Positions 14,525 to 22,792 of a stretch of DNA of 29,754 bases are shown in pieces. Numbering within the stretch: position 1 is the stretch's first letter; each line of letters opens with the position of its first letter. The DNA comes from JAOZHU01 sp964506435 (GTDB lineage: Archaea > Thermoproteota > Bathyarchaeia > Bathyarchaeales > Bathycorpusculaceae), in NCBI GenBank assembly GCA_964506435.1, contig CAZDLK010000019.1, positions 1 to 29,754 of the forward strand, in the 5' to 3' direction. The notes beneath the pieces were generated by a model that searched no databases, was not told the DNA's origin, and worked only from the letters and a program-made list of their open reading frames with translations. The position numbers and the translations under genes are program-made.

Positions 14525-15565
14525 TCATGTTACGTTTAGTTTTTTAAGAATTTCCCTGTACGCGTTCAACGCTGCCTCTTCGTTCTGAACGTTTTTTATG
14601 AGCATGCGTCCGCCGTTGAAAAGGCTGACTTCCAAGCCATTATAATCAAATATCACCGCCAAATGCGATTTCACCCGCACAGCAAACTGCTGCTTAATCC
14701 TGTCGTAAACTTCAGAAAGATTCAGGTTTAACGGTTTTTCAGGGTTCACGTTCGCCGTGTCTCTGCCGCAGAGCCAAACAAGCTTCTCGCTCAGTTTAGG
14801 CTGTGCCGAGGCGCCTTGGCAGGCTGGGCAGCCGACGCGTTTCGCGATGTCTATGGTGGTGAAGGTCATGTCGTTGAAGTCGCAGACCATAAGCTTGCCC
14901 TTCAAAGGCGCGCCAATGCCTGTGAGCACTTTGATGGTTTCCATGGCTTGCATCGCGCCGATTATGCCTGGCGTGGCGCCGAGTACTCCGCGGGTGCTGC
15001 ACTTCAACAAGTCGTTGTCCAACAGGTTGGGCAACATGCACTCTAAACAGGGCGTGTCTGGAGGAGAGAACACTGAGAGGTTTCCCTCTATGCCTATGGC
15101 TGCGCCGAAAACGTACGGCACACCAAGCTTGACGCATGCGCGGTTAACTAGATAGCGCGTCTGCATGTTGTCTAAGCCGTCTACGACGCAGTCCACGCCT
15201 GAAAGCAGTTTCTCAACGTTGCCTGAGTGCAAATTTTCTGAGATAGGCTCAGCTTTTACGAGTGGGTTCAGCTTTGTGAGTTGTTCCGCGGCGATTTCAG
15301 CCTTCGGATAATGCAAGTCCGCTGCGGTGTAGAGGATTTGCCTGTGAAGGTTCGGAGTTTCCACCGTGTCTTGGTCTATCAACCGCAAATACTCAACGCC
15401 AGCAAGCGCCAAATAAAGCGAAGAAACAGTGCCTAACCCGCCTACGCCGACAACGGCTACTTTGGATTTCGCCAGTTTCCGTTGTCCCTCTGTGCCGAGT
15501 TCTTTCATGGCGGTTTGGCGGCTGTAGAATTCAGAAGTAAACGCCTTTTTATCCGTCACATGCAT
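14525..15565 (-). CDS. E1-like ThiF/MoeB-family adenylyltransferase with C-terminal extension
   Basis: This 346-residue enzyme is of the type that adenylates the C-terminal glycine of ubiquitin-like sulfur carriers. The nucleotide loop GVGGLG is at 40-45. The Arg in NLHRQ and the Asp in DGLDN contact ATP. The candidate catalytic Cys is Cys189 (LKCSTRGVLG). Zinc is probably held by Cys173/Cys176 (PCLECM) and Cys246/Cys249 (CPACQ). After about residue 260 there is an extra domain of about 85 residues with a strand-rich middle (AVIFDYNGLEVSLFNGGRML), possibly an interaction domain. In archaea one such E1 (UbaA) serves SAMP conjugation, tRNA thiolation and molybdopterin, so this could be the equivalent. 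GAGGAG precedes the ATG. The DNA ligase gene ends 32 bases upstream on the same strand. Confidence 0.9.
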   Translation of the reverse strand: MHVTDKKAFTSEFYSRQTAMKELGTEGQRKLAKSKVAVVGVGGLGTVSSLYLALAGVEYLRLIDQDTVETPNLHRQILYTAADLHYPKAEIAAEQLTKLNPLVKAEPISENLHSGNVEKLLSGVDCVVDGLDNMQTRYLVNRACVKLGVPYVFGAAIGIEGNLSVFSPPDTPCLECMLPNLLDNDLLKCSTRGVLGATPGIIGAMQAMETIKVLTGIGAPLKGKLMVCDFNDMTFTTIDIAKRVGCPACQGASAQPKLSEKLVWLCGRDTANVNPEKPLNLNLSEVYDRIKQQFAVRVKSHLAVIFDYNGLEVSLFNGGRMLIKNVQNEEAALNAYREILKKLNVT

Positions 15566-15597
15566 GTTTATTTGCTCCTCATATCAAGTGTTAGTAA

Positions 15598-17289
15598 TCA
15601 GGCTTTATATCTGCCTTTTTTCGCAAACTGCCGTTCATATATTTCCTTCACTTTCGCTATGGTGTCCGCGTCCTCTGGATTCTTGTCGTCTCTTATGCGG
15701 GTTATCCGCGCGAACCGTAGCGCCATTTGGCTTTTGTATTTTGGGCTTCTCTGCACCTCGTTGTATGCCACTTCAACAACTATTTTCGGCATAACCACCA
15801 TTCGCCAACGCTCTTTGCTTATGGCTATCTCTTTAAGCCGCCGTGTCATGTCGATTATTTCCGCGTCTGTTAACCCCTTGAACGTTTTGCCCACGTTGAG
15901 GAACTCGCCAGTTTCAGCATCTCGTGCAGCCAAGTAGTAATCTGAAAGCCACTCGTGCCTGCGTCCATAACCGTACTCAGCTGCCGTGATTACTAAATCT
16001 AAAGGCTCCAAAACCTGCTTTATCTTGAACCAGCGCTTTCCCCTTGTGCCAGGCGTGTAAGGGCTGTCCAATTTTTTAGCCATTAACCCTTCATGCCCAG
16101 CCGTTATAGCTTCGCTTAGGAACTTCTCTGCAGCTTCCTTCTCGCCAGTGACTATTTGCGTGGTCAACTGTATGCCGCCAGCAGTTTCCGCTAAAATTTG
16201 CCTGCGCCGCATGTACGGAAGCGAAATCAGGCTTTCCCCGTTAAGGTAGATGATGTCAAACAGGAAAAGTTTCACGGGAATTTTCTCAGCCGCCTCGCTT
16301 ACATCATGTACTCGCTTAAACCTGCGCATCAAATGCTGAAACGGAATAGGACTACCCGCATTGTCCACGGCTACAACTTCCCCCTCCAAAATTGCCTCAT
16401 GCGCAGTGACGTTGCGCTGTACAGTTTCCACCACATCAGGCAAACTCACCGTTGCATCAGTTAATCTCCTGCTGAAAACTCGCACTTCTTCGCCGCGCTT
16501 GTGAAGTTGCACTCTGGCGCCGTCGTACTTGTATTCAAATGCTGTTTCGCCGTCGTGCTCAGTTAACGCTTCACTAACATCGGTTGCCACTTGCGCAAGC
16601 ATCAGCTGGACAGGCCTGAAAACCTTAAAATTCACTTTCAACAAGCGCTCTTTGCCTTCTGCCATGGCAACAGCGGCTACTTCGCTTATATCGCCCAGAG
16701 TCATGCTTGCCTTCTGCACAGTTGCCAATGGCAGCTCAAACGCTTTCGCCACCGCCTGCTCCATAAGTCCCTCATGGAAACCTGTGCGCATTTCGCCTGT
16801 GAAAATTTTCACCAAGTACTTAGCTTCCACAGGCGAAGCTTGGCTCAAGAGCGCCGTTAACAAGCGTTCTTTCTTTTCCCTTGAACCTGAACCCGCCGCT
16901 TCGGCGATGGCTTCCAAGCTGCGCCTAACCTCGGCTATCGTTAACTCTTTCTCAAACAGCAGCGCTTGCCGTTTTACGGTGGCTTTTTCGAAAACCGCTT
17001 TTGCAGCGGAGCCCACATCGCCAGTGCTACTGAAAGCTTCGAGGAAAACGTTCCAGTCAACCTGCGTTATGCGCTTTAAAATTTCGGTTAAGGTTGCCCA
17101 GCTTACTTCTAAGGTTTTTTGGCTCCACTTCGGAAAAGCCCTTCCGAGAATCATGGATACAGCAGGCTCTATCTCCGCTGCCTCTAATTCTTTCAGGAAA
17201 TCAGCTGTTAAACTTATCATTTGAAGCCGCTTTCGGGTGGCTTCTATTTTTTCAAGAAGTTCCGCTAAAGACTTGAAAAGTGTAGGCAT
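15598..17289 (-). CDS. lig: ATP-dependent DNA ligase
   Basis: This enzyme of 563 residues seals nicks in replication and repair. Three domains follow in order: an N-terminal DNA-binding domain (about 1-220), the nucleotidyltransferase domain and an OB-fold domain. The AMP-accepting lysine is Lys254 in the motif KYDGAR. Further family motifs are VFSRR, ILEGEVVAVD, LFDIIYLNG, GLMAKKLDSPY and RWFKIK. The length is typical of archaeal ligases. The ATG at 17289 opens MPTLFKSLAELLEKI and is preceded, on the minus strand, by a TATA-like AT stretch near 17333. It is the first gene of an operon with the E1-like enzyme. Some archaeal ligases also accept ADP or NAD; the sequence does not show which. Confidence 0.97.
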   Translation of the reverse strand: MPTLFKSLAELLEKIEATRKRLQMISLTADFLKELEAAEIEPAVSMILGRAFPKWSQKTLEVSWATLTEILKRITQVDWNVFLEAFSSTGDVGSAAKAVFEKATVKRQALLFEKELTIAEVRRSLEAIAEAAGSGSREKKERLLTALLSQASPVEAKYLVKIFTGEMRTGFHEGLMEQAVAKAFELPLATVQKASMTLGDISEVAAVAMAEGKERLLKVNFKVFRPVQLMLAQVATDVSEALTEHDGETAFEYKYDGARVQLHKRGEEVRVFSRRLTDATVSLPDVVETVQRNVTAHEAILEGEVVAVDNAGSPIPFQHLMRRFKRVHDVSEAAEKIPVKLFLFDIIYLNGESLISLPYMRRRQILAETAGGIQLTTQIVTGEKEAAEKFLSEAITAGHEGLMAKKLDSPYTPGTRGKRWFKIKQVLEPLDLVITAAEYGYGRRHEWLSDYYLAARDAETGEFLNVGKTFKGLTDAEIIDMTRRLKEIAISKERWRMVVMPKIVVEVAYNEVQRSPKYKSQMALRFARITRIRDDKNPEDADTIAKVKEIYERQFAKKGRYKA

Positions 17290-17429
17290 AACTGGGAACC
17301 CTGCTGACTGCTAGAAATGGTGATTCAAGGTTTTATTATGGCTTTCCCAAAAGCTGAAACGCTAAAAAGCAAATAAAAAGGAAGGCGTGGTTCAGCCCCT
17401 AAACGCTGCTACATGAGCAGTGAACGCTT

Positions 17430-17810
17430 TTAGAAGGCGCTTTCAAGTTTCGCCTTAACTTCTTTAATCTTCTTCTCCAACTCCGCTACCTGCTCAGCGT
17501 TGCCTAAAGCTTTCTGGCAGTCCTTCACGTAGTCTAAAGCGCTGACGCCGAACCTGTCGAAGCCTTTATCAAACGAAAGATCAGCAGACTTCATAAACTG
17601 CTCAATAGCCGTCTCGTACTCCTTCAAAGCGAAACTGCATTCGCCAGCCTTGTAGTACATGGTCGTCGCGTCAAAATAGTTCTGCGATTTACGGTAAAGC
17701 TCCGCAGTGCGCAAGAAAAGGTCGCGTGCCTCCACGTATTTTCCAGATTCCATGATGCTGTTCGCGTCTTTATGCATTTTAACTGGGTCTTCCCTAACTT
17801 TCTCACTCAT
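17430..17810 (-). CDS. TPR-like helical repeat protein
   Basis: This small all-helical protein has about three tetratricopeptide-like hairpins. HKDANSIMESGKYVEARDLF, then YFDATTMYYKAGECSFALK, then EYETAIEQFMKSADLSF all show the A-x-x-x-Y/F and small-residue spacing of TPRs. A final charged helix (AELEKKIKEVKAKLE) may be a coiled coil. It presumably mediates protein contacts; no partner is visible beside it. The ATG at 17810 is preferred because GGTGAG lies about ten bases upstream. In-frame ATG (17828) and TTG (17834) codons would add six or eight residues. The 140 bases downstream, up to the ligase start, contain only the ligase promoter. Confidence 0.75.
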   Translation of the reverse strand: MSEKVREDPVKMHKDANSIMESGKYVEARDLFLRTAELYRKSQNYFDATTMYYKAGECSFALKEYETAIEQFMKSADLSFDKGFDRFGVSALDYVKDCQKALGNAEQVAELEKKIKEVKAKLESAF

Positions 17811-17931
17811 ATCATTGCCACTCACCATTATCAAGTAATGCGCTTCAATTTAGATTTTCCTGTCAAAACACGCCAATACAAAAGTAAAATAGAAATAAAA
17901 GCAACCGCGGCAATGATATAGCCGCTGTCAC

Positions 17932-18690
17932 ATGGCGATAGCTATGACTGTTAAACAAACCCCCGCCTTAACACCGCTAAAACTAACAGCGGCAATAATA
18001 TTCGCCGCAATGGTGTGCGTAGTAACGTTATCTTTCACACTAAACGTGCCAGTAACAGGCGGCTACTTCAACCTAGGCGAAACAGTAATCTACGTTGCAG
18101 CCCTAGTTTTCGGACCCCTCGTGGGCGCTGTCGCTGGAGGCGTAGGCGCCGCAATCGCCGACATCCTAGTCGCACCGCCCTTCGCTGTTGGCACACTAAT
18201 AATCAAAGGCGCCGAAGGCGCAATCGTCGGATTTCTCGGAAAAAAACTGACAAAACAACCCTCAAAATCCACATGGAGAATCTGCACAACACTGTTAGGC
18301 GCCATAATAGGGATTCTGCTGGCTGCAACAGGCGCAGTTTATTACAGCGGAAACGTCGACTTATACATAGGCATTCCTCCGCCTGCAACGCCATCAGCCA
18401 CTATTTTTGTCCCAGCGGAATTCTGGTACATTCTAGGCGCAGTCGCAGGGCTTCTGATTATCTTCGTCAGTCTCAGGGTTGAACCACAACTCGGCTGGAC
18501 CATATCCTCCACCATGCTCGGCGGCTTGGCTATGGTTATAGGCTACTTCCTCTATGAGCAACTGGTGCTCAGCAAAGCCGGAGCAGTCTTAGAGATACCA
18601 GTAAACATCGGGCAGATGCTGATTGGATTAATCGTGGCGCTCCCAATCGTCAGATTCGTGCTTAAAAGTTTCCCACAACTTAAAAGCTAG
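17932..18690 (+). CDS. ECF transporter S component (vitamin-type substrate-binding subunit)
   Basis: This 252-residue membrane protein has six or seven hydrophobic segments. The N-terminal half fits the ECF S-component pattern. LTAAIIFAAMVCVVTL is followed by VPVTGGYFNLGETVIYVAAL and FGPLVGAVAGGVGAAIADIL, and then TLIIKGAEGAIVGFLGKKL. S components bind a vitamin or precursor and dock on a shared energising module (EcfT and two ATPases), which is not encoded here. The conserved small-residue helix that contacts EcfT is present. The substrate cannot be told; the Gly-Tyr/Asn-Leu-Gly loop resembles the thiamine/hydroxymethylpyrimidine group. The downstream AIR-synthase relative begins about 30 bases after the stop and may share a transcript. 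Confidence 0.8.
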   Translation: MAIAMTVKQTPALTPLKLTAAIIFAAMVCVVTLSFTLNVPVTGGYFNLGETVIYVAALVFGPLVGAVAGGVGAAIADILVAPPFAVGTLIIKGAEGAIVGFLGKKLTKQPSKSTWRICTTLLGAIIGILLAATGAVYYSGNVDLYIGIPPPATPSATIFVPAEFWYILGAVAGLLIIFVSLRVEPQLGWTISSTMLGGLAMVIGYFLYEQLVLSKAGAVLEIPVNIGQMLIGLIVALPIVRFVLKSFPQLKS

Positions 18691-18719
18691 ACCTACACAA
18701 TTCTAAACCAGTGTCCACG

Positions 18720-19727
18720 ATGAAACTGCCCCCTGGAAAAATCCCCATAGACATCCTCAAAACAGTCGTCTTCAAAAACCTAGGAGATGAACGCCAAGAA
18801 GTAACCGTAGGACCAACAGCAGGCGTAGACGGCGCAGTGCTAGACCTAGAAGACAAATCACTAATCGTCTCCATGGACCCAATCACGGGCGCAGTGGAAC
18901 GAATCGGCTGGCTCGCCGTCAACGTCAACGCCAACGACGTAGCCACCTTCGGCGTTGCACCCGCCTTCCTCTTCTCATGCATAATGCTGCCCGAAAACGC
19001 TGACAGCGCAATCGTTGACGCCATATGCACGCAGATGAACGCGGCGGCAAAAGCTTTAGGCGTAGCCATAGTCGGCGGACACTGCGAATCCACACCCAGC
19101 TTAGCGAACCCGATAGTTGTCGGCTGCATAATGGGCACCACGGCAAAGGGCTGCTACGTTACTGCAAGCGGGGCAAAACCACACGATAAGCTAATTTTAA
19201 CCAAAAGCGCCGGCATAGAAGGCACTGCGATTCTCGCTTCGGACAGAGATAAAGAATTAGCGAAAACCTTGAACGGCGAAATGTTGCAGAACGCGAAGAA
19301 CTTCTACAATCAGATAAGCGTCGTCAAAGACGCCTTAACCGCTTACAAAACAGGCGGAGTGCACGCTATGCATGATCCAACTGAAGGCGGCGTAGCAGGC
19401 GGAATCCACGAAATGGCAGACGCCGCAGGCTTAGGCGTAAAAATCCATGCAGAAGCCATTCCAGTTAAGCCTGAAACCGCCAAAATCTGCAGTCACTTCA
19501 AAATTGACCCGTTGCAGTTGATAGGTTCAGGTGCGCTGTTGGTTTCCGCTGAGGCAGAACGCGCAGAGAAGATAATTGCGAATTTGGCGCAGCAGCAGAT
19601 TGAGGCTGCGGTCATCGGCGAGTTTCTATCAGACGCGAACCAGCGGTTGCTCATACAGGAAAACGGTGAGGTGCGAGTTTTGCCGCGTCCGTCGTCCGAC
19701 CACCTTTGGGCGGCACTAATGCGTTAG
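18720..19727 (+). CDS. AIR synthase (PurM/HypE/ThiL-superfamily) related protein
   Basis: The protein of about 335 residues has both PurM-type domains. An N-terminal half contains DPITGAVERIGWLAVNVNANDVATFGVAP and VGGHCESTP; the C-terminal half contains HDPTEGGVAGGIHEMADAAG and LIGSGALLVS. The family uses ATP to activate an oxygen; members include HypE, SelD, PurM and ThiL. Overall it most resembles archaeal HypE-like proteins. Real HypE ends in a conserved Pro-Arg-Ile-Cys whose cysteine carries the carbamoyl group. This protein ends DHLWAALMR without a terminal cysteine, so HypE function is unlikely and the substrate is unknown. The ATG at 18720 is preferred; a GTG at 18711 is in frame. Its last 12 bases overlap the convergent glycosyltransferase gene. 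Confidence 0.85.
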   Translation: MKLPPGKIPIDILKTVVFKNLGDERQEVTVGPTAGVDGAVLDLEDKSLIVSMDPITGAVERIGWLAVNVNANDVATFGVAPAFLFSCIMLPENADSAIVDAICTQMNAAAKALGVAIVGGHCESTPSLANPIVVGCIMGTTAKGCYVTASGAKPHDKLILTKSAGIEGTAILASDRDKELAKTLNGEMLQNAKNFYNQISVVKDALTAYKTGGVHAMHDPTEGGVAGGIHEMADAAGLGVKIHAEAIPVKPETAKICSHFKIDPLQLIGSGALLVSAEAERAEKIIANLAQQQIEAAVIGEFLSDANQRLLIQENGEVRVLPRPSSDHLWAALMR

Positions 19728-20471
19728 CAGGCTTTTGGCGCTTTGGATGGACATCTGCAGGAACCAGTAGAACATGAAAAACGGGTAAAAAACCGAGTAC
19801 AAGTACATATGTGAATAAATTACGCCGCATCTGAACTCTAAAATTGCTTGGGCAATCGCGTTTTCAAAACTCCAGTTTGCAGGCGGCTTATAATGTAAAC
19901 AAAACATGTCGTTGCCTACAACAATCTTGTAGCCTTTCTCTTTAATTCGCCTCATTATGTACGCGTCTTCATAAATGTGCAGCACTTCAGGAATCTGTAT
20001 ATCTGCCACCGCGTCACGGCGAATAAGCGTGTCATGTGTGCCTCCGCGAAGGTTAAAACACTGTCGTGCAATCAAAAGTTGAAGTTTTATGAAATTCTTG
20101 TCTTTCACGTTAGGCACGATATCGATGTTTATGCCCCAGATGGCGCCAACACTAGATTTGATATGTTTCTCCGCTTCCTTGAACCAGCCTTTGCTTAGGA
20201 TGACGTCGCTGTCGACGAACATGAACCATTCCGTGGTGACTTGCTGCACGGCTGTTTCCCGCGCTTTAGCTCGTGAGCCGTTCATTTTCACGATTTTGAT
20301 GTTGCCGTGTTTTCTGTTGGCTTTCTCCAGAATTTTCAGCGTGTCATCGGTTGAGAAGCCATCGATGACTATTAGGTTTTTAACGGGCACGTTTGCGTAG
20401 ATGGAGGTTATGCACTTGTCAAGTAAGTGTTCGCTGTTTTTTGTGAGAACTACAACGTCAATTGGCTGCAT
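19716..20471 (-). CDS. Family 2 glycosyltransferase (copy 1 of a tandem pair)
   Basis: This 251-residue GT2 enzyme has the GT-A fold. The opening VVVLTKNSEHLLDKC and the DGFSTDDTL loop bind the sugar nucleotide. FMFVDSDV is the metal-binding DxD motif, and HIYEDAYIMRRI contains the acidic catalytic region. The C-terminus has a hydrophobic segment (about residues 222-242) that may anchor it to the membrane. It would transfer a sugar from a nucleotide- or polyprenyl-linked donor; the acceptor is unknown. The next gene upstream on the same strand is a paralog, sharing GGTHDTL and QVTTEWFMFVDSDV. The ATG is preceded by AAGGA. The gap between the two (20472-20604) holds a TATA-like ATTTAAAT, so this copy probably also has its own promoter. 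Confidence 0.9.
   Translation of the reverse strand: MQPIDVVVLTKNSEHLLDKCITSIYANVPVKNLIVIDGFSTDDTLKILEKANRKHGNIKIVKMNGSRAKARETAVQQVTTEWFMFVDSDVILSKGWFKEAEKHIKSSVGAIWGINIDIVPNVKDKNFIKLQLLIARQCFNLRGGTHDTLIRRDAVADIQIPEVLHIYEDAYIMRRIKEKGYKIVVGNDMFCLHYKPPANWSFENAIAQAILEFRCGVIYSHMYLYSVFYPFFMFYWFLQMSIQSAKSLLTH
20209..20243 (+). repeat. 35-base perfect repeat within GT2 copy 1
   Basis: This segment is identical, base for base, to 21086-21120 in the neighbouring GT2 gene, although the two genes differ clearly on either side. It encodes most of the QVTTEWFMFVDS core around the DxD motif. Identity at synonymous sites suggests gene conversion or strong recent sharing. Confidence 0.85.
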
Positions 20472-20604
20472 GTGTGTGTCCTTCTACGTTTTTTGAGGCG
20501 TGCGCCCTGATGAGTGCGCGGTTTTGAGACAGTTTAAAAGGTGAAAACTATTTAAATTCTCACCCAAATTTTCCATGGCGCCTCATGCGGCAAGCTCCTG
20601 TAAC

Positions 20605-21348
20605 TCAAGCTTCACCGTGTTTTGTCCTGTTAGCAAACATCTGGTACGCAGAGTATGCTGTGTAAAAACCGTATGCCGGTAGCAATTTGACAAGCAGCTT
20701 GAAGCTGCCAATTTTTGAGGCTTCAGCTACTAAGTTTAAGCTGCCTTTCAGTGTCCAAACGCTGCTGGGTCTGTAATGAATGCAGTACGGGTCGTAGCAT
20801 GCGACTGTTTTGTAGCCTTTCTTGTTTATCCAGTCTTTGATGTAGGCGTCTTCGAAAACGTGGAGGTTTTTTGGAATTTCTATATCCGCAACTAGCCTCG
20901 TGCGCGTAAGCGTGTCGTGTGTGCCGCCGCGAATCTCAAATATCTTCCGCGTTATCCACAGGAAAAGCTTGAGTGTGGCTTGGTTGTGGATGGTTGACCA
21001 GACTTCGATGCCCCAGACTGCGCCCACGTTCTCGTCTATGTACTGTGTGGCTTTTTGATGCCAGTTTCTGCTTAGGACAACGTCACTGTCGACGAACATG
21101 AACCATTCCGTGGTGACTTGACGTATACCCTTCTGCCTTGCGGTCGCTCTGGTGCCTCTGTCAAAAACAACTTTCACGTTGCCGTATTTCTCGTTAAATT
21201 TGTTTAGTATATCCAATGTCCTGTCAGTAGAATAACCGTCAACGGCTATCAGTTTTCCAACAGGCACGTTTTTGTACACTGATGTGAGGCATTTTTCCAG
21301 AGCTCTTTCGCTGTTCTTTGTCAACAGCACAACGTCAACAGAGTTCAT
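20605..21348 (-). CDS. Family 2 glycosyltransferase (copy 2 of a tandem pair)
   Basis: This GT2 enzyme of about 247 residues parallels the neighbouring copy through its length. It has VVLLTKNSERALEKC, DGYSTDRTL, FMFVDSDVV (DxD), GGTHDTL and HVFEDAYIKDW. Its C-terminus is less hydrophobic than copy 1, with one weak amphipathic segment, so it may bind the membrane more loosely. Sequence outside the shared core differs enough that donor or acceptor may differ. The ATG at 21348 has GAGG eight bases upstream; two in-frame GTG codons before it are less likely starts. It is transcribed away from the radical SAM gene, with a 96-base gap between their starts. Confidence 0.9.
   Translation of the reverse strand: MNSVDVVLLTKNSERALEKCLTSVYKNVPVGKLIAVDGYSTDRTLDILNKFNEKYGNVKVVFDRGTRATARQKGIRQVTTEWFMFVDSDVVLSRNWHQKATQYIDENVGAVWGIEVWSTIHNQATLKLFLWITRKIFEIRGGTHDTLTRTRLVADIEIPKNLHVFEDAYIKDWINKKGYKTVACYDPYCIHYRPSSVWTLKGSLNLVAEASKIGSFKLLVKLLPAYGFYTAYSAYQMFANRTKHGEA
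21086..21120 (+). repeat. 35-base perfect repeat within GT2 copy 2
   Basis: This is the partner of the identical segment at 20209-20243, covering the same codons around the DxD motif of the paralogous glycosyltransferase. Confidence 0.85.
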
Positions 21349-21444
21349 CACCACATCCTCATATTATCCTCATTAATATGCGCATCGTGCTATATGGTTT
21401 TTATAGGGCTAACCTAATTACCTTCAGTATCAACAAGTCAGCTA

Positions 21445-22530
21445 GTGAAATATTACTTGAATCAAAGCCTCAAAAAAGCCGCCACAGTGGCAGCCCGCTC
21501 GCTCATGCCGGGCAAACCACACCATGTGCAGTGGCTAATCACCAGAAAGTGCAACTACCGATGCAAAGGCTGCAACGTCTGGCGAGAACAAGACCAGAAT
21601 GAGCTGTCAACAGACGAAATTAAACGCGGCTTGGACATACTAAAAAGCCTCGGCACCGTAGAAATCGTGTTCTCTGGAGGCGACCCGCTCCTAAGAGACG
21701 ACGCTGCCGAAATCATCGAATATGCTTCGCGTCTTTTCATAACTACAGTGTACGATAACGGTAGCATGGCGGCTAAAAAAATTGAGGCGTTACGTAATGT
21801 TGATTTCGTGGCGATTTCGATAGACAGCTTAGATGCTGCCAAAAATGACCACATAAAAGGCGTTGAAGGCTCTTGGAAAAAAGCCATGGAAACCGTGGAA
21901 ACACTGCACAATGAAGGCATAAAAGTAGCCGTTACGCCGACGATTTCGCAGATGAACCTCTACGAGATTGTGGACATTACGAATTATTTTACTCAGAAAG
22001 GAATTCCAGTCTGGTATTGCCTTTACTCGTATGATCTTTCTGTTGACAAGAATCAGCTTTTTAGAATCGGCAAAGCGAATGATGAGTTCGTGATAAGGGA
22101 CAAGCAGGCGATGGTTCAGCTTTGTGATTCGCTTATCGAGATGAAAAAGAACAATGTGAATATCCTTATTACAACTGGGCTGTTGAAGGCGGTTAGGAGC
22201 ATTTACGCAGAGGAAAAGCGAACTTGGAATTGCCGTGCGCTTCGGAACTTCTTAGTCATAGATCACTTGGGCAGAATCGCAGGATGCCATGTCCATAATT
22301 TTGCTGGGTCAGTGTTTGACTTGCCGAAAGCATGGGACAGTGAAAAATTTAATTCGCTGCGCAAAACCTACCGCGATTGCATGCAGTGCACGTATCTGTG
22401 CTATATTTTTTATTCTCTTCACGGCAGCCCTTATGGAAACTTGATGCTGGCAAAAGATCAATGGAAAAACGCGCGGCTTCTGTTAAGCAAGAAGGACACT
22501 AAGCCTCTAAGTTTGGTAAAACTGCAATAA
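21445..22530 (+). CDS. Radical SAM protein with cysteine-rich C-terminus
   Basis: This 361-residue enzyme uses an iron-sulfur cluster to cleave S-adenosylmethionine and start radical chemistry. The cluster motif CxxxCxxC is at Cys36, Cys40 and Cys43 (CNYRCKGC). SGGDPLL follows as the SAM-binding GGD motif. The C-terminal third has CRALRN, AGCHVH and CMQCTYLC, a pattern like SPASM or twitch domains that hold additional clusters. Such proteins modify peptides, lipids or cofactors; the substrate is unknown. The GTG start is supported by a TATA-like TTTTTATAG near 21398-21406. Surrounding glycosyltransferases hint at a role in glycan or glycolipid chemistry, but no operon link exists because they lie on the other strand. 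Confidence 0.88.
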   Translation: MKYYLNQSLKKAATVAARSLMPGKPHHVQWLITRKCNYRCKGCNVWREQDQNELSTDEIKRGLDILKSLGTVEIVFSGGDPLLRDDAAEIIEYASRLFITTVYDNGSMAAKKIEALRNVDFVAISIDSLDAAKNDHIKGVEGSWKKAMETVETLHNEGIKVAVTPTISQMNLYEIVDITNYFTQKGIPVWYCLYSYDLSVDKNQLFRIGKANDEFVIRDKQAMVQLCDSLIEMKKNNVNILITTGLLKAVRSIYAEEKRTWNCRALRNFLVIDHLGRIAGCHVHNFAGSVFDLPKAWDSEKFNSLRKTYRDCMQCTYLCYIFYSLHGSPYGNLMLAKDQWKNARLLLSKKDTKPLSLVKLQ

Positions 22531-22792
22531 TCTTAGCGAGCTGCTGGGTTATTGCGCTGTCAACTTTTTGCTCGTTTTCAATGGCAACTATTGGCTTCAT
22601 GTGCATTGTCTTGATTTGCATTTCAGAAACATTGTCCATTATCATGCGTGGTCCTTTGTCTTTCGGTTTTTTCAGTTCCAAAATAGCTGGCAAAAGCATG
22701 ATCACGATGAGGGCGGGTATGCTGATGGTTAACATGGCAATTATCGGAGTCAGATTCGGAATCATCACAATCTTTGAAGCAGTATGATTCAA
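22499..22792 (-). CDS. Small single-helix membrane protein
   Basis: I do not recognise this 97-residue protein. It has one or two hydrophobic segments at about residues 8-40, with TPIIAMLTISIPALIVIMLL as the core. A charged, probably helical, cytoplasmic or external part of about 55 residues follows. The start is a TTG overlapping the stop of the upstream glycosyltransferase gene in a TTGA arrangement, which implies translational coupling. The 3' end overlaps the radical SAM gene's end by 32 bases on the opposite strand. A shorter open frame on the plus strand (22581-22787) covers the same bases, but has no coupling or family likeness. It may be a subunit of the membrane glycosyltransferase; this is inference. 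Confidence 0.6.
   Translation of the reverse strand: MNHTASKIVMIPNLTPIIAMLTISIPALIVIMLLPAILELKKPKDKGPRMIMDNVSEMQIKTMHMKPIVAIENEQKVDSAITQQLAKIIAVLPNLEA

Noticed and set aside
18711..19727. Annotation as hydrogenase factor HypE
   Set aside because: The terminal cysteine required for HypE chemistry is missing and no hydrogenase gene is in the window.
22581..22787. 68-residue open frame on the plus strand
   Set aside because: It lies opposite the minus-strand gene that is coupled to the synthase; it has no promoter, no binding site and no recognisable pattern.
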